This document shows, piece after piece, positions 25,682-34,196 of a stretch of 64,000 nt of DNA. The notes under the pieces are model-generated. The model saw nothing but the letters and a program-made list of their open reading frames with translations, was not told the origin of the DNA and made no database searches. How positions within the stretch are numbered: position 1 is the first letter of the stretch; every line of letters begins with the position of its first letter. The DNA lies in contig NZ_FRCX01000010.1 of NCBI RefSeq assembly GCF_900143065.1, forward strand, positions 1-64,000. The letters are read 5' to 3'. The translations under genes and the position numbers were made by a program. This stretch comes from Duganella sacchari (GTDB lineage: Bacteria > Pseudomonadota > Gammaproteobacteria > Burkholderiales > Burkholderiaceae_D).

Positions 25682-27316
25682 GGGCGAAGACAAGGAGAGC
25701 CTGCGTGGTGCGGCATGCGACAGCGACGGCGGACGCAAGGCGTTTTCCTCATGAGCGCTGAGACGGAATACGCTCACCAGCTGCGCCAGCGACGTGGCCT
25801 GCTCCTGCATGCTTTGCGCCGCCGTTGCCGCCTGCTGCACCAGCTCCGCGTTCTGCTGGGTCACCGTATCCATCTGCGCAATGGCCTGGTTCACCTGTTC
25901 GATGCCGGTGCTCTGCTCCTTGCCAGCCATGGTGATTTCGGCAATCAGGTCCGTCACGTGGCGCACGCTGGCCACCACCTGGTCCATCGTGGTGCCGGCT
26001 TCCGCCACCAGCTTGCTGCCCTCTTCCACCTGGCTGACCGAGTTGCCGATCAATTCCTTGATCTCCTTGGCGGCGCCCGCAGAGCGCTGCGCCAGGTTGC
26101 GCACCTCGGATGCAACCACCGCAAAGCCGCGCCCCTGCTCGCCAGCGCGCGCCGCTTCCACCGCAGCGTTGAGCGCGAGGATATTGGTCTGGAAGGCGAT
26201 GCCGTCGATGACCGTGATGATGTCCGCAATCTTGCGCGACGAGGCATTGATCGATTCCATCGTATCCACCACGCGGCCCACCACATCGCTACCGGCCTGC
26301 GCCACGTTCGACGCGGAACCGGCCAGCTGATTGGCCTGCGCCGCCGTGTCGGAGTTCTGTCGCACCGTGGAGGTCAGCTCCTCCATCGATGCCGCCGTCT
26401 CCTCCAGTGAACTGGCCTGCTGTTCGGTGCGCGATGACAGGTCCAGATTACCGGCCGCGATCTGGTCCGACGCCGAGGCAATAACGTGGGTGGAACCGCG
26501 CACGTCGGTGACGATTTTCGCCAGGCTGTCACGCATCATCTTCATTGCATGCAGCAAGCTATGCTCATCGCCATCGCGCACTTCGACCTGCACCGACAGA
26601 TCGCCGGCGGCGATGCGGTTGACGATATCGGCGGCATACGTCGGCTCGCCGCCCAGCCCGCGCATCAGACTGCGCGTAATCAGCATCGCGCCCACCGCGC
26701 CCAGCACCACACTGCCGACCATCAGCGAAATGATCCATACGCGCGACGAGGCATAGCGCAGCACACCTTCTTCCGCTGCCGCCTTGCCGCCATTGCTGTA
26801 GAAGTCCACCAGCTTGTCGACCTGTCCGCGCAGCGAGACGATGAGTTTATTCGACTCGCCCCGGATCAGCTTCTTGCTCAGTTCCGTGTCACCGGCACGC
26901 ACCGCCGCGCGGATCTTGCCATCTTCCGCCATATAGCGTTCCCATTGCTCGACGAATTGGCCATACATCTGTTTTTCTTCTGCGGATTCCAGCAACGCCT
27001 CATAATCTTTTTGCATTTTTTGTAAATCAACAAGGTCGGCAGCGATTACCTTGTCATATTTATCTAATTCAGATGGATCTGTGGAAATAATATATTGCAA
27101 TTCCCTGGTTCTAATACGCGCGACTTGCGATTTAATATCTTCAATTACCCGCACACTGGGTAACCAGCGCGATGACAAGCGTGTCGATATTTCATTCACC
27201 TTTGATAGCTCGAATATTGAGAAAACCCCAACAATCGTAGTCATGAGCAATACCGCAACAAAGGCCAGGCTGAGCTTGGTTGCGACTGGTAATTCAGTCA
27301 ATTGCTTCATTTCCAT
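25679..27316 (-). CDS. Methyl-accepting chemotaxis protein without docking pentapeptide
   Basis: 545-aa chemoreceptor: TM1 (about residues 12-32), a four-helix-bundle sensor (about 35-185), TM2 (about 190-212), HAMP, and a methylation/signalling domain with the hairpin tip NILALNAAVEAARAGEQG. Its C-terminus ends in a basic Ser/Leu-rich segment and lacks the WEEF-type CheR-docking motif of the first MCP, so it probably depends on other receptors for methylation. The first ~300 bp of the gene are AT-rich compared with the rest. It diverges from the dioxygenase gene. Confidence 0.94.
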   Translation of the reverse strand: MEMKQLTELPVATKLSLAFVAVLLMTTIVGVFSIFELSKVNEISTRLSSRWLPSVRVIEDIKSQVARIRTRELQYIISTDPSELDKYDKVIAADLVDLQKMQKDYEALLESAEEKQMYGQFVEQWERYMAEDGKIRAAVRAGDTELSKKLIRGESNKLIVSLRGQVDKLVDFYSNGGKAAAEEGVLRYASSRVWIISLMVGSVVLGAVGAMLITRSLMRGLGGEPTYAADIVNRIAAGDLSVQVEVRDGDEHSLLHAMKMMRDSLAKIVTDVRGSTHVIASASDQIAAGNLDLSSRTEQQASSLEETAASMEELTSTVRQNSDTAAQANQLAGSASNVAQAGSDVVGRVVDTMESINASSRKIADIITVIDGIAFQTNILALNAAVEAARAGEQGRGFAVVASEVRNLAQRSAGAAKEIKELIGNSVSQVEEGSKLVAEAGTTMDQVVASVRHVTDLIAEITMAGKEQSTGIEQVNQAIAQMDTVTQQNAELVQQAATAAQSMQEQATSLAQLVSVFRLSAHEENALRPPSLSHAAPRRLSLSSP

Positions 27317-27457
27317 CTCTCCCCGATAATCGTTCTATAAAATATAAAAATATTTTCTTCAAATAAAAATATAAGCATTTTATTCACCCAATAATACAAC
27401 AAACATAGCCAGTGTATTCCAATAGAATAGCGATCACAAAAGACTTTAGAGGTAATC
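27317..27457. promoter_or_regulatory. AT-rich divergent promoter region
   Basis: 141 bp between the second MCP gene and the dioxygenase gene, markedly AT-rich, with runs such as AAATATAAAAATATTTT. AGAGGT precedes the dioxygenase ATG. No single promoter stands out. The low-GC stretch continues into both genes, from about 27000 to 27590. Confidence 0.5.
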
Positions 27458-28453
27458 ATGCTGTCATCGATTGAATATCAAGGCAATATCTGCCTGGCTA
27501 CAACAGATTTTTCATGGGGTAATGATCTTAATATTATTTTTGAGCTATTGAATAAGCGTTTTGATAGCTTTAACGATAATGGCTTTTATCCCCACGCGGA
27601 CGAAGTGGCGCTGCGTGAGGAACTCAAGGAAGTCGCCACCTTGCGCAAATTGAGTGAGCAGATCCGCAAGCTGGGCGCGAACGGTGTGGTGCTGCGCAAT
27701 CTGGGCCTGCACGAACTCCCCGAGGATCGCCGCAACGCCGCGCTGTACGCGCTGACGCTGATGCTGGGGTATCCGACCTCCACCGACCAGCGTACCGGCC
27801 GCGTGGCCTGGGACGTCAGGGCCCGTCCGGAAACCGGCGCCGATGGCCGCTTCGTCACGTTCTCGGAACGCGTGGGCAGCGCCGACATGCACACCGATTC
27901 ATCGTTCTACCCGATGCCGGAAGAGCAGTTCATTCTTTACGTGGTCAATGCGGCCCGCTGCGACGGCGGCCATTCGATCCTGATCGACGCAGAAGCTATC
28001 TATCAGGCCTTGCACCGCACACCGGAGGGCGCGGCGGCGTTCGAGCTGCTGAGCAAGGTAGAGGTTCCGTTCCGTGTGCCGGCCGTGTACGCGGCGGGCG
28101 ATGAGAATATTGAAGTCTTCACGGCGCCAGTCTTCGGCCCGCCAAAACGCGACGGCGACCGCTTCACCATGCGCTGGCGTTATGACGCCATCATGAAAGG
28201 CCTGGCAGCACGTCCGGACCTGAGCAGCCCGGCGCTGGAAGAAGCACTGGAAATCATGAACTGCGTCGCTGAACAGGAAGCCCCGCGCTTCATGGAGCAG
28301 CTGCCGACCGACACGCTGATGCTGGCCGATAACCATCGCATGCTGCACGGCCGCACCACCTATAGCGACGAACGCCGCCACCTGATCCGTATCCGCATGT
28401 CGGACGTGCCGAATGCACAGCGCATCGGCCCATCCGGCGTGGTGCGGGACTAA
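27458..28453 (+). CDS. TauD/TfdA-family Fe(II)/2-oxoglutarate dioxygenase
   Basis: 331 aa. Predicted non-haem iron enzyme that couples 2-oxoglutarate decarboxylation to hydroxylation or desaturation of an unknown substrate. The facial triad is visible: HTD in MHTDSSFYPMPE (His about 145, Asp about 147) and a distal His in LHGRTTY (about 298). The Arg for 2-oxoglutarate is probably within RRHLIRIR. The first ~45 codons are AT-rich, then composition jumps to normal at about 27590. It is 3 bp from the MFS gene, which starts with GTG, suggesting coupled translation. The pair could make and export or detoxify one compound (inference). Confidence 0.88.
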   Translation: MLSSIEYQGNICLATTDFSWGNDLNIIFELLNKRFDSFNDNGFYPHADEVALREELKEVATLRKLSEQIRKLGANGVVLRNLGLHELPEDRRNAALYALTLMLGYPTSTDQRTGRVAWDVRARPETGADGRFVTFSERVGSADMHTDSSFYPMPEEQFILYVVNAARCDGGHSILIDAEAIYQALHRTPEGAAAFELLSKVEVPFRVPAVYAAGDENIEVFTAPVFGPPKRDGDRFTMRWRYDAIMKGLAARPDLSSPALEEALEIMNCVAEQEAPRFMEQLPTDTLMLADNHRMLHGRTTYSDERRHLIRIRMSDVPNAQRIGPSGVVRD

Positions 28454-28456
28454 ACC

Positions 28457-29848
28457 GTGACGGCGTTCATCGCCTCCACCACGCCCACCACCGCGCCACA
28501 GGATGGACTGGCTGCCGGCCCGCGCTTCCGCGCCATGCTCGCCGTCATGACTGCGGTGGCCATGGCCTCGCTGGACACCGCCATCGCCAACACCGCGCTG
28601 CCCGCCATGGCAGCGCAGCTGCAAGCCACGCCTGCGGCATCGGTGTGGATCGTGAATATCTATCAGTTGGCGATGGTGGCCACGCTGCTGCCGTTTGCCG
28701 CGCTCGGTGAAATCGCTGGCTACCGGCGCGTATTCATCGGCGGACTGGTAGCGTTCACCGCCGCCTCGCTAGGCTGCGCGCTGGCGTGGTCGCTGCCATC
28801 GCTGGTAGCGGCGCGCTTCGTACAGGGGCTGGGCGCCAGTGCCGTCATGGCGGTGACGACGGCGCTGATGCGTGCCATTTACCCGGCGGCGCTACAAGGC
28901 CGCGGCTTTGGCACCAATGCGCTGGTGGTGGCGGTGGCGTTTGCTGTCGGCCCGACCGTGAGTTCATTGATCCTGTCGGTCGCATCATGGCCCTGGCTAT
29001 TCGCGATCAACGTCCCGTTCGGCCTGACCGCGTGGCTGGTGGCGCGCGGCGCCGTGCCGGACAACGCGCGCGGCACGCACCGTTTCGATCACCTGGCCGC
29101 AGCCTATAACGTTGGCGCTTTCGGCAGCCTGGTGCTGCTGTTTGCCGAGGGCGCGCACGGCGCATCGCCGCAGCGCTGGGTGCCCGAGCTGATCGTGGCG
29201 GTGGTGTGCTTCGCCTTGCTGCTGCGGCGTCAGCGCAGCCACAGCGCGCCGCTGCTGCCGGTCGATCTGTTTCGCATCCCCGTGTTCACGCTGTCCGCGC
29301 TGACGGCCGTGTGCACCTTTGCGGTACAGGGCGCGGCTTTCGTCTCGTTGCCGTTTTATTTTGAAGCGCTGGGCCGTTCACCGATCGAAACCGGCTTCCT
29401 GATGACGCCGTGGCCCGCGATGGTCGCGGTGATGGGGCCTGTTGCAGGCCGGCTCAGTGAACGCTACACCGCCGGCGCGCTTTGCGGCGCGGGCCTGCTG
29501 CTACTGTGCGCCGGTGTGGTGACGCTGATCCTGCTGCCGCCGGCGGCGTCGGACTACGCGATCATCTGGCGCATGGCAGTGTGCGGCGTCGGCTTTGGCC
29601 TGTTCCAGGCGCCGAATATGAAAGCCATCATGAGCAGTGCGCCGCTCACGCGCGCGGGCAGCGCCAGCGGCATTGTGGCCACGGCGCGACTCACGGGCCA
29701 GGCTACCGGCGCTGCCACCGTGGCCGGCTGCTTCATGCTGGCGCACGCTGCGGGGCCGGTGACTGCGCTCGCCGTGGCGGCGGTGTTTGCCGCCGTCGGC
29801 GCCTGCGTCAGTTTCGCGCGTCTGAAAGTCAGGCCAGTATCGCCTTGA
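28457..29848 (+). CDS. MFS drug:H+ antiporter, DHA2 type
   Basis: 463-aa inner-membrane transporter. The N-terminus ASLDTAIANTALPAMAAQL is the DHA2 motif of EmrB/QacA-like exporters. FVQGLGASAVMAVTTALMRAIYP and the TM4 motif R-x10-G family pattern are present, and about 12-14 helices fit the length. It is probably a proton-driven exporter of an organic compound. Start is GTG, 3 bp after the dioxygenase stop. Its last 20 bp overlap the convergent hisC-like gene. Confidence 0.9.
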   Translation: MTAFIASTTPTTAPQDGLAAGPRFRAMLAVMTAVAMASLDTAIANTALPAMAAQLQATPAASVWIVNIYQLAMVATLLPFAALGEIAGYRRVFIGGLVAFTAASLGCALAWSLPSLVAARFVQGLGASAVMAVTTALMRAIYPAALQGRGFGTNALVVAVAFAVGPTVSSLILSVASWPWLFAINVPFGLTAWLVARGAVPDNARGTHRFDHLAAAYNVGAFGSLVLLFAEGAHGASPQRWVPELIVAVVCFALLLRRQRSHSAPLLPVDLFRIPVFTLSALTAVCTFAVQGAAFVSLPFYFEALGRSPIETGFLMTPWPAMVAVMGPVAGRLSERYTAGALCGAGLLLLCAGVVTLILLPPAASDYAIIWRMAVCGVGFGLFQAPNMKAIMSSAPLTRAGSASGIVATARLTGQATGAATVAGCFMLAHAAGPVTALAVAAVFAAVGACVSFARLKVRPVSP

Positions 29849-30887
29849 GCGCGTCCACCAGCTTGCCACACTCTTCGTCCGTGCCGATGGAGATACGCAG
29901 GAACTGGTCGATGCGCGGCGACTTGAAATGGCGCACGAGGATGGCGCGCTCGCGCAGCGCCGCCGCCAGTTGCGCACCATCGCGCTGCGGGTGGCGGGTG
30001 AAGATGAAGTTGGCGTGCGACGGCAGCACGTCAAATCCCATCGCCTGCATCTGCAATGTCAGCCACGTGCGGCTGGCGATGATGGCTTGCGAAGTCTGTT
30101 CCGTGTACGCCACGTCATCCAGCGCGGCAATCGCACCGGCCTGCTGCACCTGGCCCAGCGGGTAGCAGTTAAAGCTGTTCTTCACCCGTTCCAGGCCTGC
30201 GATCAAGTCTGGATGACCCAACGCAAAACCAACCCGCAGGCCGGCCAGCGAACGCGATTTCGACAAGGTCTGGATCACCAGCAGATTATCGTAGCGGTCC
30301 AGCAGCGCAGCGGCACTTTCGCCGCCAAAGTCCACATAGGCTTCATCGATCACCACCGGTTGATCCGGGTGGGCTAGCAGCAGCGCCTCGATCTGCGCCA
30401 GCGGCAGCGCGATGCCGGTCGGCGCGTTCGGGTTGGCTATGATGATGGCGCCGCAAGGACGATGGTAGTCCGCGACATCAACCTCAAAGCGCTCATTGAG
30501 CGGCAGCTCAAGCGACTCGATCCCATATAGGCTGCAATAGGTAGGGTAGAAGCTGTAGCTGATGTCTGGCCGCAGCAGCGGCAGTTCATGCTTGAGCAAG
30601 GCGTGGAAGGTATGCGCCAACACTTCGTCCGAGCTGTTGCCGACGAAGACCTGTTCACGTGTCAGACCAAAGCGCCGCGCTACCGCGTCCTTCAAACCGG
30701 CATTGGACGGGTCGGAATACTTGCGCAAGCCATCACCCACGGCCGCCTGCATCGCCGCAATCGCCCTGGGCGACGGGCCGTAGGGATTTTCGTTGGTATT
30801 CAGCTTGACCAGGTTGGGCATCTGTACCTGCTCGCCTGGCGTGTAAGGCGTCAGGCCGTCTACCACTTTGCTCCAGAACCTGCTCAT
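29829..30887 (-). CDS. hisC: Histidinol-phosphate aminotransferase-like protein
   Basis: 352-aa fold-type I PLP enzyme. It has NENPYGPSPRAIAAMQ at the N-terminus, NPNAPTG for the cofactor/substrate site, VIDEAYVDFGG, and the Schiff-base Lys in LSKSRSLAGLRVGFALG. This is the HisC family signature. No other his genes are nearby. It is the last gene of a four-gene operon, so it may be a second HisC copy or a specialised aminotransferase; the sequence alone does not settle this. ATG overlaps the metC-like stop by 4 bp. Confidence 0.85.
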   Translation of the reverse strand: MSRFWSKVVDGLTPYTPGEQVQMPNLVKLNTNENPYGPSPRAIAAMQAAVGDGLRKYSDPSNAGLKDAVARRFGLTREQVFVGNSSDEVLAHTFHALLKHELPLLRPDISYSFYPTYCSLYGIESLELPLNERFEVDVADYHRPCGAIIIANPNAPTGIALPLAQIEALLLAHPDQPVVIDEAYVDFGGESAAALLDRYDNLLVIQTLSKSRSLAGLRVGFALGHPDLIAGLERVKNSFNCYPLGQVQQAGAIAALDDVAYTEQTSQAIIASRTWLTLQMQAMGFDVLPSHANFIFTRHPQRDGAQLAAALRERAILVRHFKSPRIDQFLRISIGTDEECGKLVDALKAILA

Positions 30888-32053
30888 GGCATTTCCCCAA
30901 ATGCCTGCTCGATGTCGGCGATTAAATCACTCACGTCTTCCAGGCCGACGTTGAAGCGCACCAGGGTGCCCTTGTCCTGCCAGTTCTTGCGCATGTGCTG
31001 GATACGATATGGCACCGCCAGGCTGTTGGGACCACCCCAGCTGAAACCGATCTTGAACAGCTTGAGCGCGTCGACAAACCGGTCGGTCAGTTCTTCCGTA
31101 TAACGCTCGTCGAAGATCACCGAGAACAAGCCGCCGGCGCCGCTAAAGTCGCGCTTCCACGTCTCGTGGCCGGGACAGTCCGGGAAGGCCGGATGCAGAA
31201 CACGCTTGATCTCCGGCCGCCCTTGCAGCCATGCCGCCAGCTTGCGCGCCGCCGCGTCATGCGCGTCAAAACGCAAACGCATGGTCGGCAAACCACGCGA
31301 CACCAGGTAGGCATCATCCGCGCCCACACCCAGACCCAGACGCATATGCGCCAGGCTGATACGGTCATGCAGATCGCGGTCGCGCGTGATGACGGCGCCC
31401 ATCAGCACATCGGAACCGCCGGACTGGTACTTGGTCAGCGCCTGCATCACAATGTCCGCACCCAGATCGAAGCCGCGCAGCGCCAGGCCTGCCGACCAGG
31501 TATTATCCAGCGCCACCAGCACGCCTCGCTCGTGCGCGGCCTTGCAGATGGCCGGCAGGTCCGGCACTTCCATCGACACCGAGCCGGGCGCCTCGGTCCA
31601 GATCAGCTTTGTGTTCGGCTGGATCAGTGCGGCGATGCCCTCGCCGATGAGCGGATCGTAATAGCGTGCCGTGATGCCGAAGTCCGCCGACAGCCAGCGA
31701 CCCAGCTCGCGGTTCGGGTTATAGACATTGTCCGGCAACAGCACATCGTCGCCCGATTTCAGCAGCGCGAAATCAACCATGCAAATCGCCGCCAGTCCGC
31801 TGGGCGCCAGCAGGCACTGCTCGCCGCCCTCGATCTCCGCCAGACGCGCCTCCAGCGTGAAGGTGGTCGGCGTGCCATGCAGGCCATAGGTATAAGAGTT
31901 TTTCTCTTTCCAGTCACCCGAACGCATGGCGGCCACGTTCTTGAACAGCACCGTGGACGCATGGTGTATCGCCCCCGGAAAAGCCGCGAAGCCTTCCGGC
32001 GCCTGGTAATCCGAGTGGATCAGCGCTGTTTGCGGCGACTTCCTGGTATTCAT
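30884..32053 (-). CDS. metC: Cystathionine beta-lyase-like Cys/Met metabolism PLP enzyme
   Basis: 389-aa member of the Cys/Met metabolism PLP family. YGLHGTPTTFTLEARLAEIE, DNTWSAGLALRGFDLGADI and the Lys in ALTKYQSGGSDVLMG (about residue 206) fit cystathionine beta-lyase, which splits cystathionine to homocysteine, pyruvate and ammonia. The family includes other C-S lyases. It is third in the creatininase-propeller-metC-hisC operon with 4-bp overlaps on both sides, a context unlike standard methionine genes. Confidence 0.85.
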   Translation of the reverse strand: MNTRKSPQTALIHSDYQAPEGFAAFPGAIHHASTVLFKNVAAMRSGDWKEKNSYTYGLHGTPTTFTLEARLAEIEGGEQCLLAPSGLAAICMVDFALLKSGDDVLLPDNVYNPNRELGRWLSADFGITARYYDPLIGEGIAALIQPNTKLIWTEAPGSVSMEVPDLPAICKAAHERGVLVALDNTWSAGLALRGFDLGADIVMQALTKYQSGGSDVLMGAVITRDRDLHDRISLAHMRLGLGVGADDAYLVSRGLPTMRLRFDAHDAAARKLAAWLQGRPEIKRVLHPAFPDCPGHETWKRDFSGAGGLFSVIFDERYTEELTDRFVDALKLFKIGFSWGGPNSLAVPYRIQHMRKNWQDKGTLVRFNVGLEDVSDLIADIEQAFGEMP

Positions 32054-33270
32054 CGCATATTGCCGGTGTGGCCCAGCGAGTAGCGGCCCGGTTGCGGCCA
32101 GACGGTCAGGCCGTGCGGCTCCTGGCCAACCTTGACCTGCTTGACGTCGCCGTTGCTGGTATCAATGCGGTACACCACATCGTCAAAGCGGCCCGACAGC
32201 CACAGATATTTGCCATCGGCGCTGACGTTGCCCATGTCCGGGCTGCCGCCGCCAGGGATCGGCCAGGTCGCGATCACTTTCTCGGTGGCGAAGTCGATCA
32301 CCGTCACGCTGCCCTTGCCTTTGCGCTTGCCGTGGATCTTGTGAGTGCCGCGGTTGGCCACATACAGCTTGGTGCCATCACGGCTCGGGTACAGGCCGTG
32401 CGCGCCCAGGCCGGTCGGGATGAAGCCAACCTTCTGGAAGCTGGCCGCATCGACGATGTGCACGCCGTCGGCATCCATGTCGGCGATGTAGTAACGCTTG
32501 CCATCCGGCGAAACGCGGATATCCTGCGGCATGCCCTTCTTCGAGGTGCACACTTCGCTGGCCAGTACATCATCAATGGTTGGTTTCTCGGAGAAGCGCG
32601 TGGTCGGCATGGACAGCTTCAGGTAGCCATCCACCTTGCGCGCTTGCAGGTCGATACGGGTCACCGAACCATTGAATTCGCAGGTAAACATGGCATAGCG
32701 GCCGTCCGGCGAGAAGTCCGCATGGTTGATGCCACCGCACTGCGGCGCGTCGATCGCATACTGCATCGCCATCGTGTGCGGATCGCGGAAGTCCAGGCGG
32801 TGCAGGGCTTCCGCCACCACGATGGCCGATTTGCCGTCCGGCGAGAAGTACATATTGTAGGGATCATCCACCGGGATCTGCTGGCCCGGCTTGCCGGTGC
32901 GCGGATCGATCGGCGTCAGGCTGCCCTTGTTGGTACGCTCGGCGTTATTGGCAACCCACAGCGTTTGCAGGTCCCAGCCCGGCACCACGTGCTGCGGGCC
33001 GACGCCAACCTTGAACTTGTCGACCACCTTCATGCTCTCCGGGTCGATCACATACACGTCGTTGGAGCGCAGGTTAGGCACATACACGCGCGGCAGGTGG
33101 TCGCGCACGGCCGGGCTCATATTGGATGGCGCAATGCCGGCATAGACGTTGGCCGGTGCAGCGGCTGGTGCGGCGGCGGGCGCAGTGGCGGCGGCCAGCA
33201 GCGTGCCGGCGGCGATCAGACCTGCGGCGGCCAGGGCCGCATAAACGATGCGATTGGTAGATGGTTTCAT
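32050..33270 (-). CDS. Secreted YVTN-type beta-propeller protein
   Basis: 406 aa with an N-terminal signal or anchor helix and an Ala/Pro-rich linker, followed by repeats of the form VYVPNLRSNDVYVIDPESMKV and LYVANRGTHKIHG. These are YVTN/cytochrome-d1-like propeller blades, about seven in number. No haem motif was seen. Such proteins are periplasmic binding or scaffold domains. Its stop overlaps the metC-like start, and its start overlaps the creatininase-like stop. The substrate is unknown. Confidence 0.82.
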   Translation of the reverse strand: MKPSTNRIVYAALAAAGLIAAGTLLAAATAPAAAPAAAPANVYAGIAPSNMSPAVRDHLPRVYVPNLRSNDVYVIDPESMKVVDKFKVGVGPQHVVPGWDLQTLWVANNAERTNKGSLTPIDPRTGKPGQQIPVDDPYNMYFSPDGKSAIVVAEALHRLDFRDPHTMAMQYAIDAPQCGGINHADFSPDGRYAMFTCEFNGSVTRIDLQARKVDGYLKLSMPTTRFSEKPTIDDVLASEVCTSKKGMPQDIRVSPDGKRYYIADMDADGVHIVDAASFQKVGFIPTGLGAHGLYPSRDGTKLYVANRGTHKIHGKRKGKGSVTVIDFATEKVIATWPIPGGGSPDMGNVSADGKYLWLSGRFDDVVYRIDTSNGDVKQVKVGQEPHGLTVWPQPGRYSLGHTGNMR

Positions 33271-34121
33271 TTGGATTCTTTAACAGAAGTGGATGGCGCG
33301 CCATGCGCCGCAAATTCAGTAATCGCAGCCACCGACGTATCGACGATGCGCTGCACGCCCAGTTTGCCCAGTTCGGCCGTCGCGCGGCGCGCATCGCCAC
33401 GCACACCTTGCTCGACAGTCGGCGAAGGACCGCGCGCCAGCGCGTCACTGCGCACCAGGGATTTATCAGTGGCCAGCATCAGCGCCGCATCCGCCAGGCC
33501 GGCATGCAGGCCGATTTCGGCCTTGCTGTAGCCGCGCTTTTGCAGATCCGCCACATAAGCGTCTTGCGTGACATCGTAGTAAGCCAGCAGCGCCAGGGCG
33601 CTAGCCTTGCCGTCCCTGGCCCAGGCCTTGTTCAGGCGCTGCGCAACCTTGGTCTCGCTTTTTTGATAGCCGCCATGGTCGCCAATCAGCACGATGTGCC
33701 GGAAGCCGTGCTGGCGCAGACTCTGGCCGGTTGACACCAGCAAGTCTTCAAAGGTTTGTTCGGGTATCGACAGCGTGCCGGCAAAGCGCATATGGCCAGC
33801 GGGCGGCGTGATGCTGCCTTCGGGGACGTAAGAGACGACCGGGGCCACTACGGCATTGCCCAGCTTTTGCGCAATCATCTTCGCCAGCGCCACGGCGCGG
33901 ACATTGTGTTTGCCAAGCGCGATATACGGACCGCTTTGTTCCGTTCCGCCGATGGGAATAATGGCGGTGGTGGCGCCACCGTCGATGCGGGCGCGCAGTT
34001 CTGTGCTGGTCATTTCTTCCAGCATGAGCGGCGCTTCGGCCGCAACCGCGGGCCGCGCCAGCACGCCTACCAGCAAGCAAGCGGCCAACGCCGCCGGGAT
34101 TTTCAAGTCAGGCATAAGCAT
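33267..34121 (-). CDS. Secreted creatininase-family protein
   Basis: 284 aa with a signal peptide (about residues 1-28, ending AVAAEA). The creatininase core reads IPIGGTEQSGPYIALGKHN. From memory, the canonical GSxEQHGPHLPLGTD carries metal ligands that here become Ser63 and His72, while Glu61 remains. GDHGGYQ (His149) replaces NGHGGN. Ligand change or altered activity is likely. The family includes amidohydrolases such as MftE, but function here is unknown. It heads the four-gene operon; its ATG lies only 11 bp after the rimO terminator hairpin, with no visible promoter between them. Confidence 0.8.
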   Translation of the reverse strand: MLMPDLKIPAALAACLLVGVLARPAVAAEAPLMLEEMTSTELRARIDGGATTAIIPIGGTEQSGPYIALGKHNVRAVALAKMIAQKLGNAVVAPVVSYVPEGSITPPAGHMRFAGTLSIPEQTFEDLLVSTGQSLRQHGFRHIVLIGDHGGYQKSETKVAQRLNKAWARDGKASALALLAYYDVTQDAYVADLQKRGYSKAEIGLHAGLADAALMLATDKSLVRSDALARGPSPTVEQGVRGDARRATAELGKLGVQRIVDTSVAAITEFAAHGAPSTSVKESK

Positions 34122-34132
34122 CTAAAAATGAT

Positions 34133-34166
34133 AAAGGCGGACCGCGTAGTACGCTGGTCCGCCTTT
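34133..34166. terminator. Hairpin terminator after rimO
   Basis: AAAGGCGGACC and GGTCCGCCTTT form an 11-bp perfect stem; the loop contains a second GCGTA/TACGC pairing. Both strands have T-rich exits. It lies 30 bp past the rimO stop and directly before the creatininase-like start. Confidence 0.8.
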
Positions 34167-34196
34167 ATTATAGTAGATGAATCGTTAAATTCGTCT

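Noticed and set aside
22643..34121. Reading the whole 22-34 kb stretch as one genomic island
   Set aside because: Only about 600 bp has unusual base composition, there is no tRNA, integrase or att repeat, and rimO and other housekeeping genes flank it.
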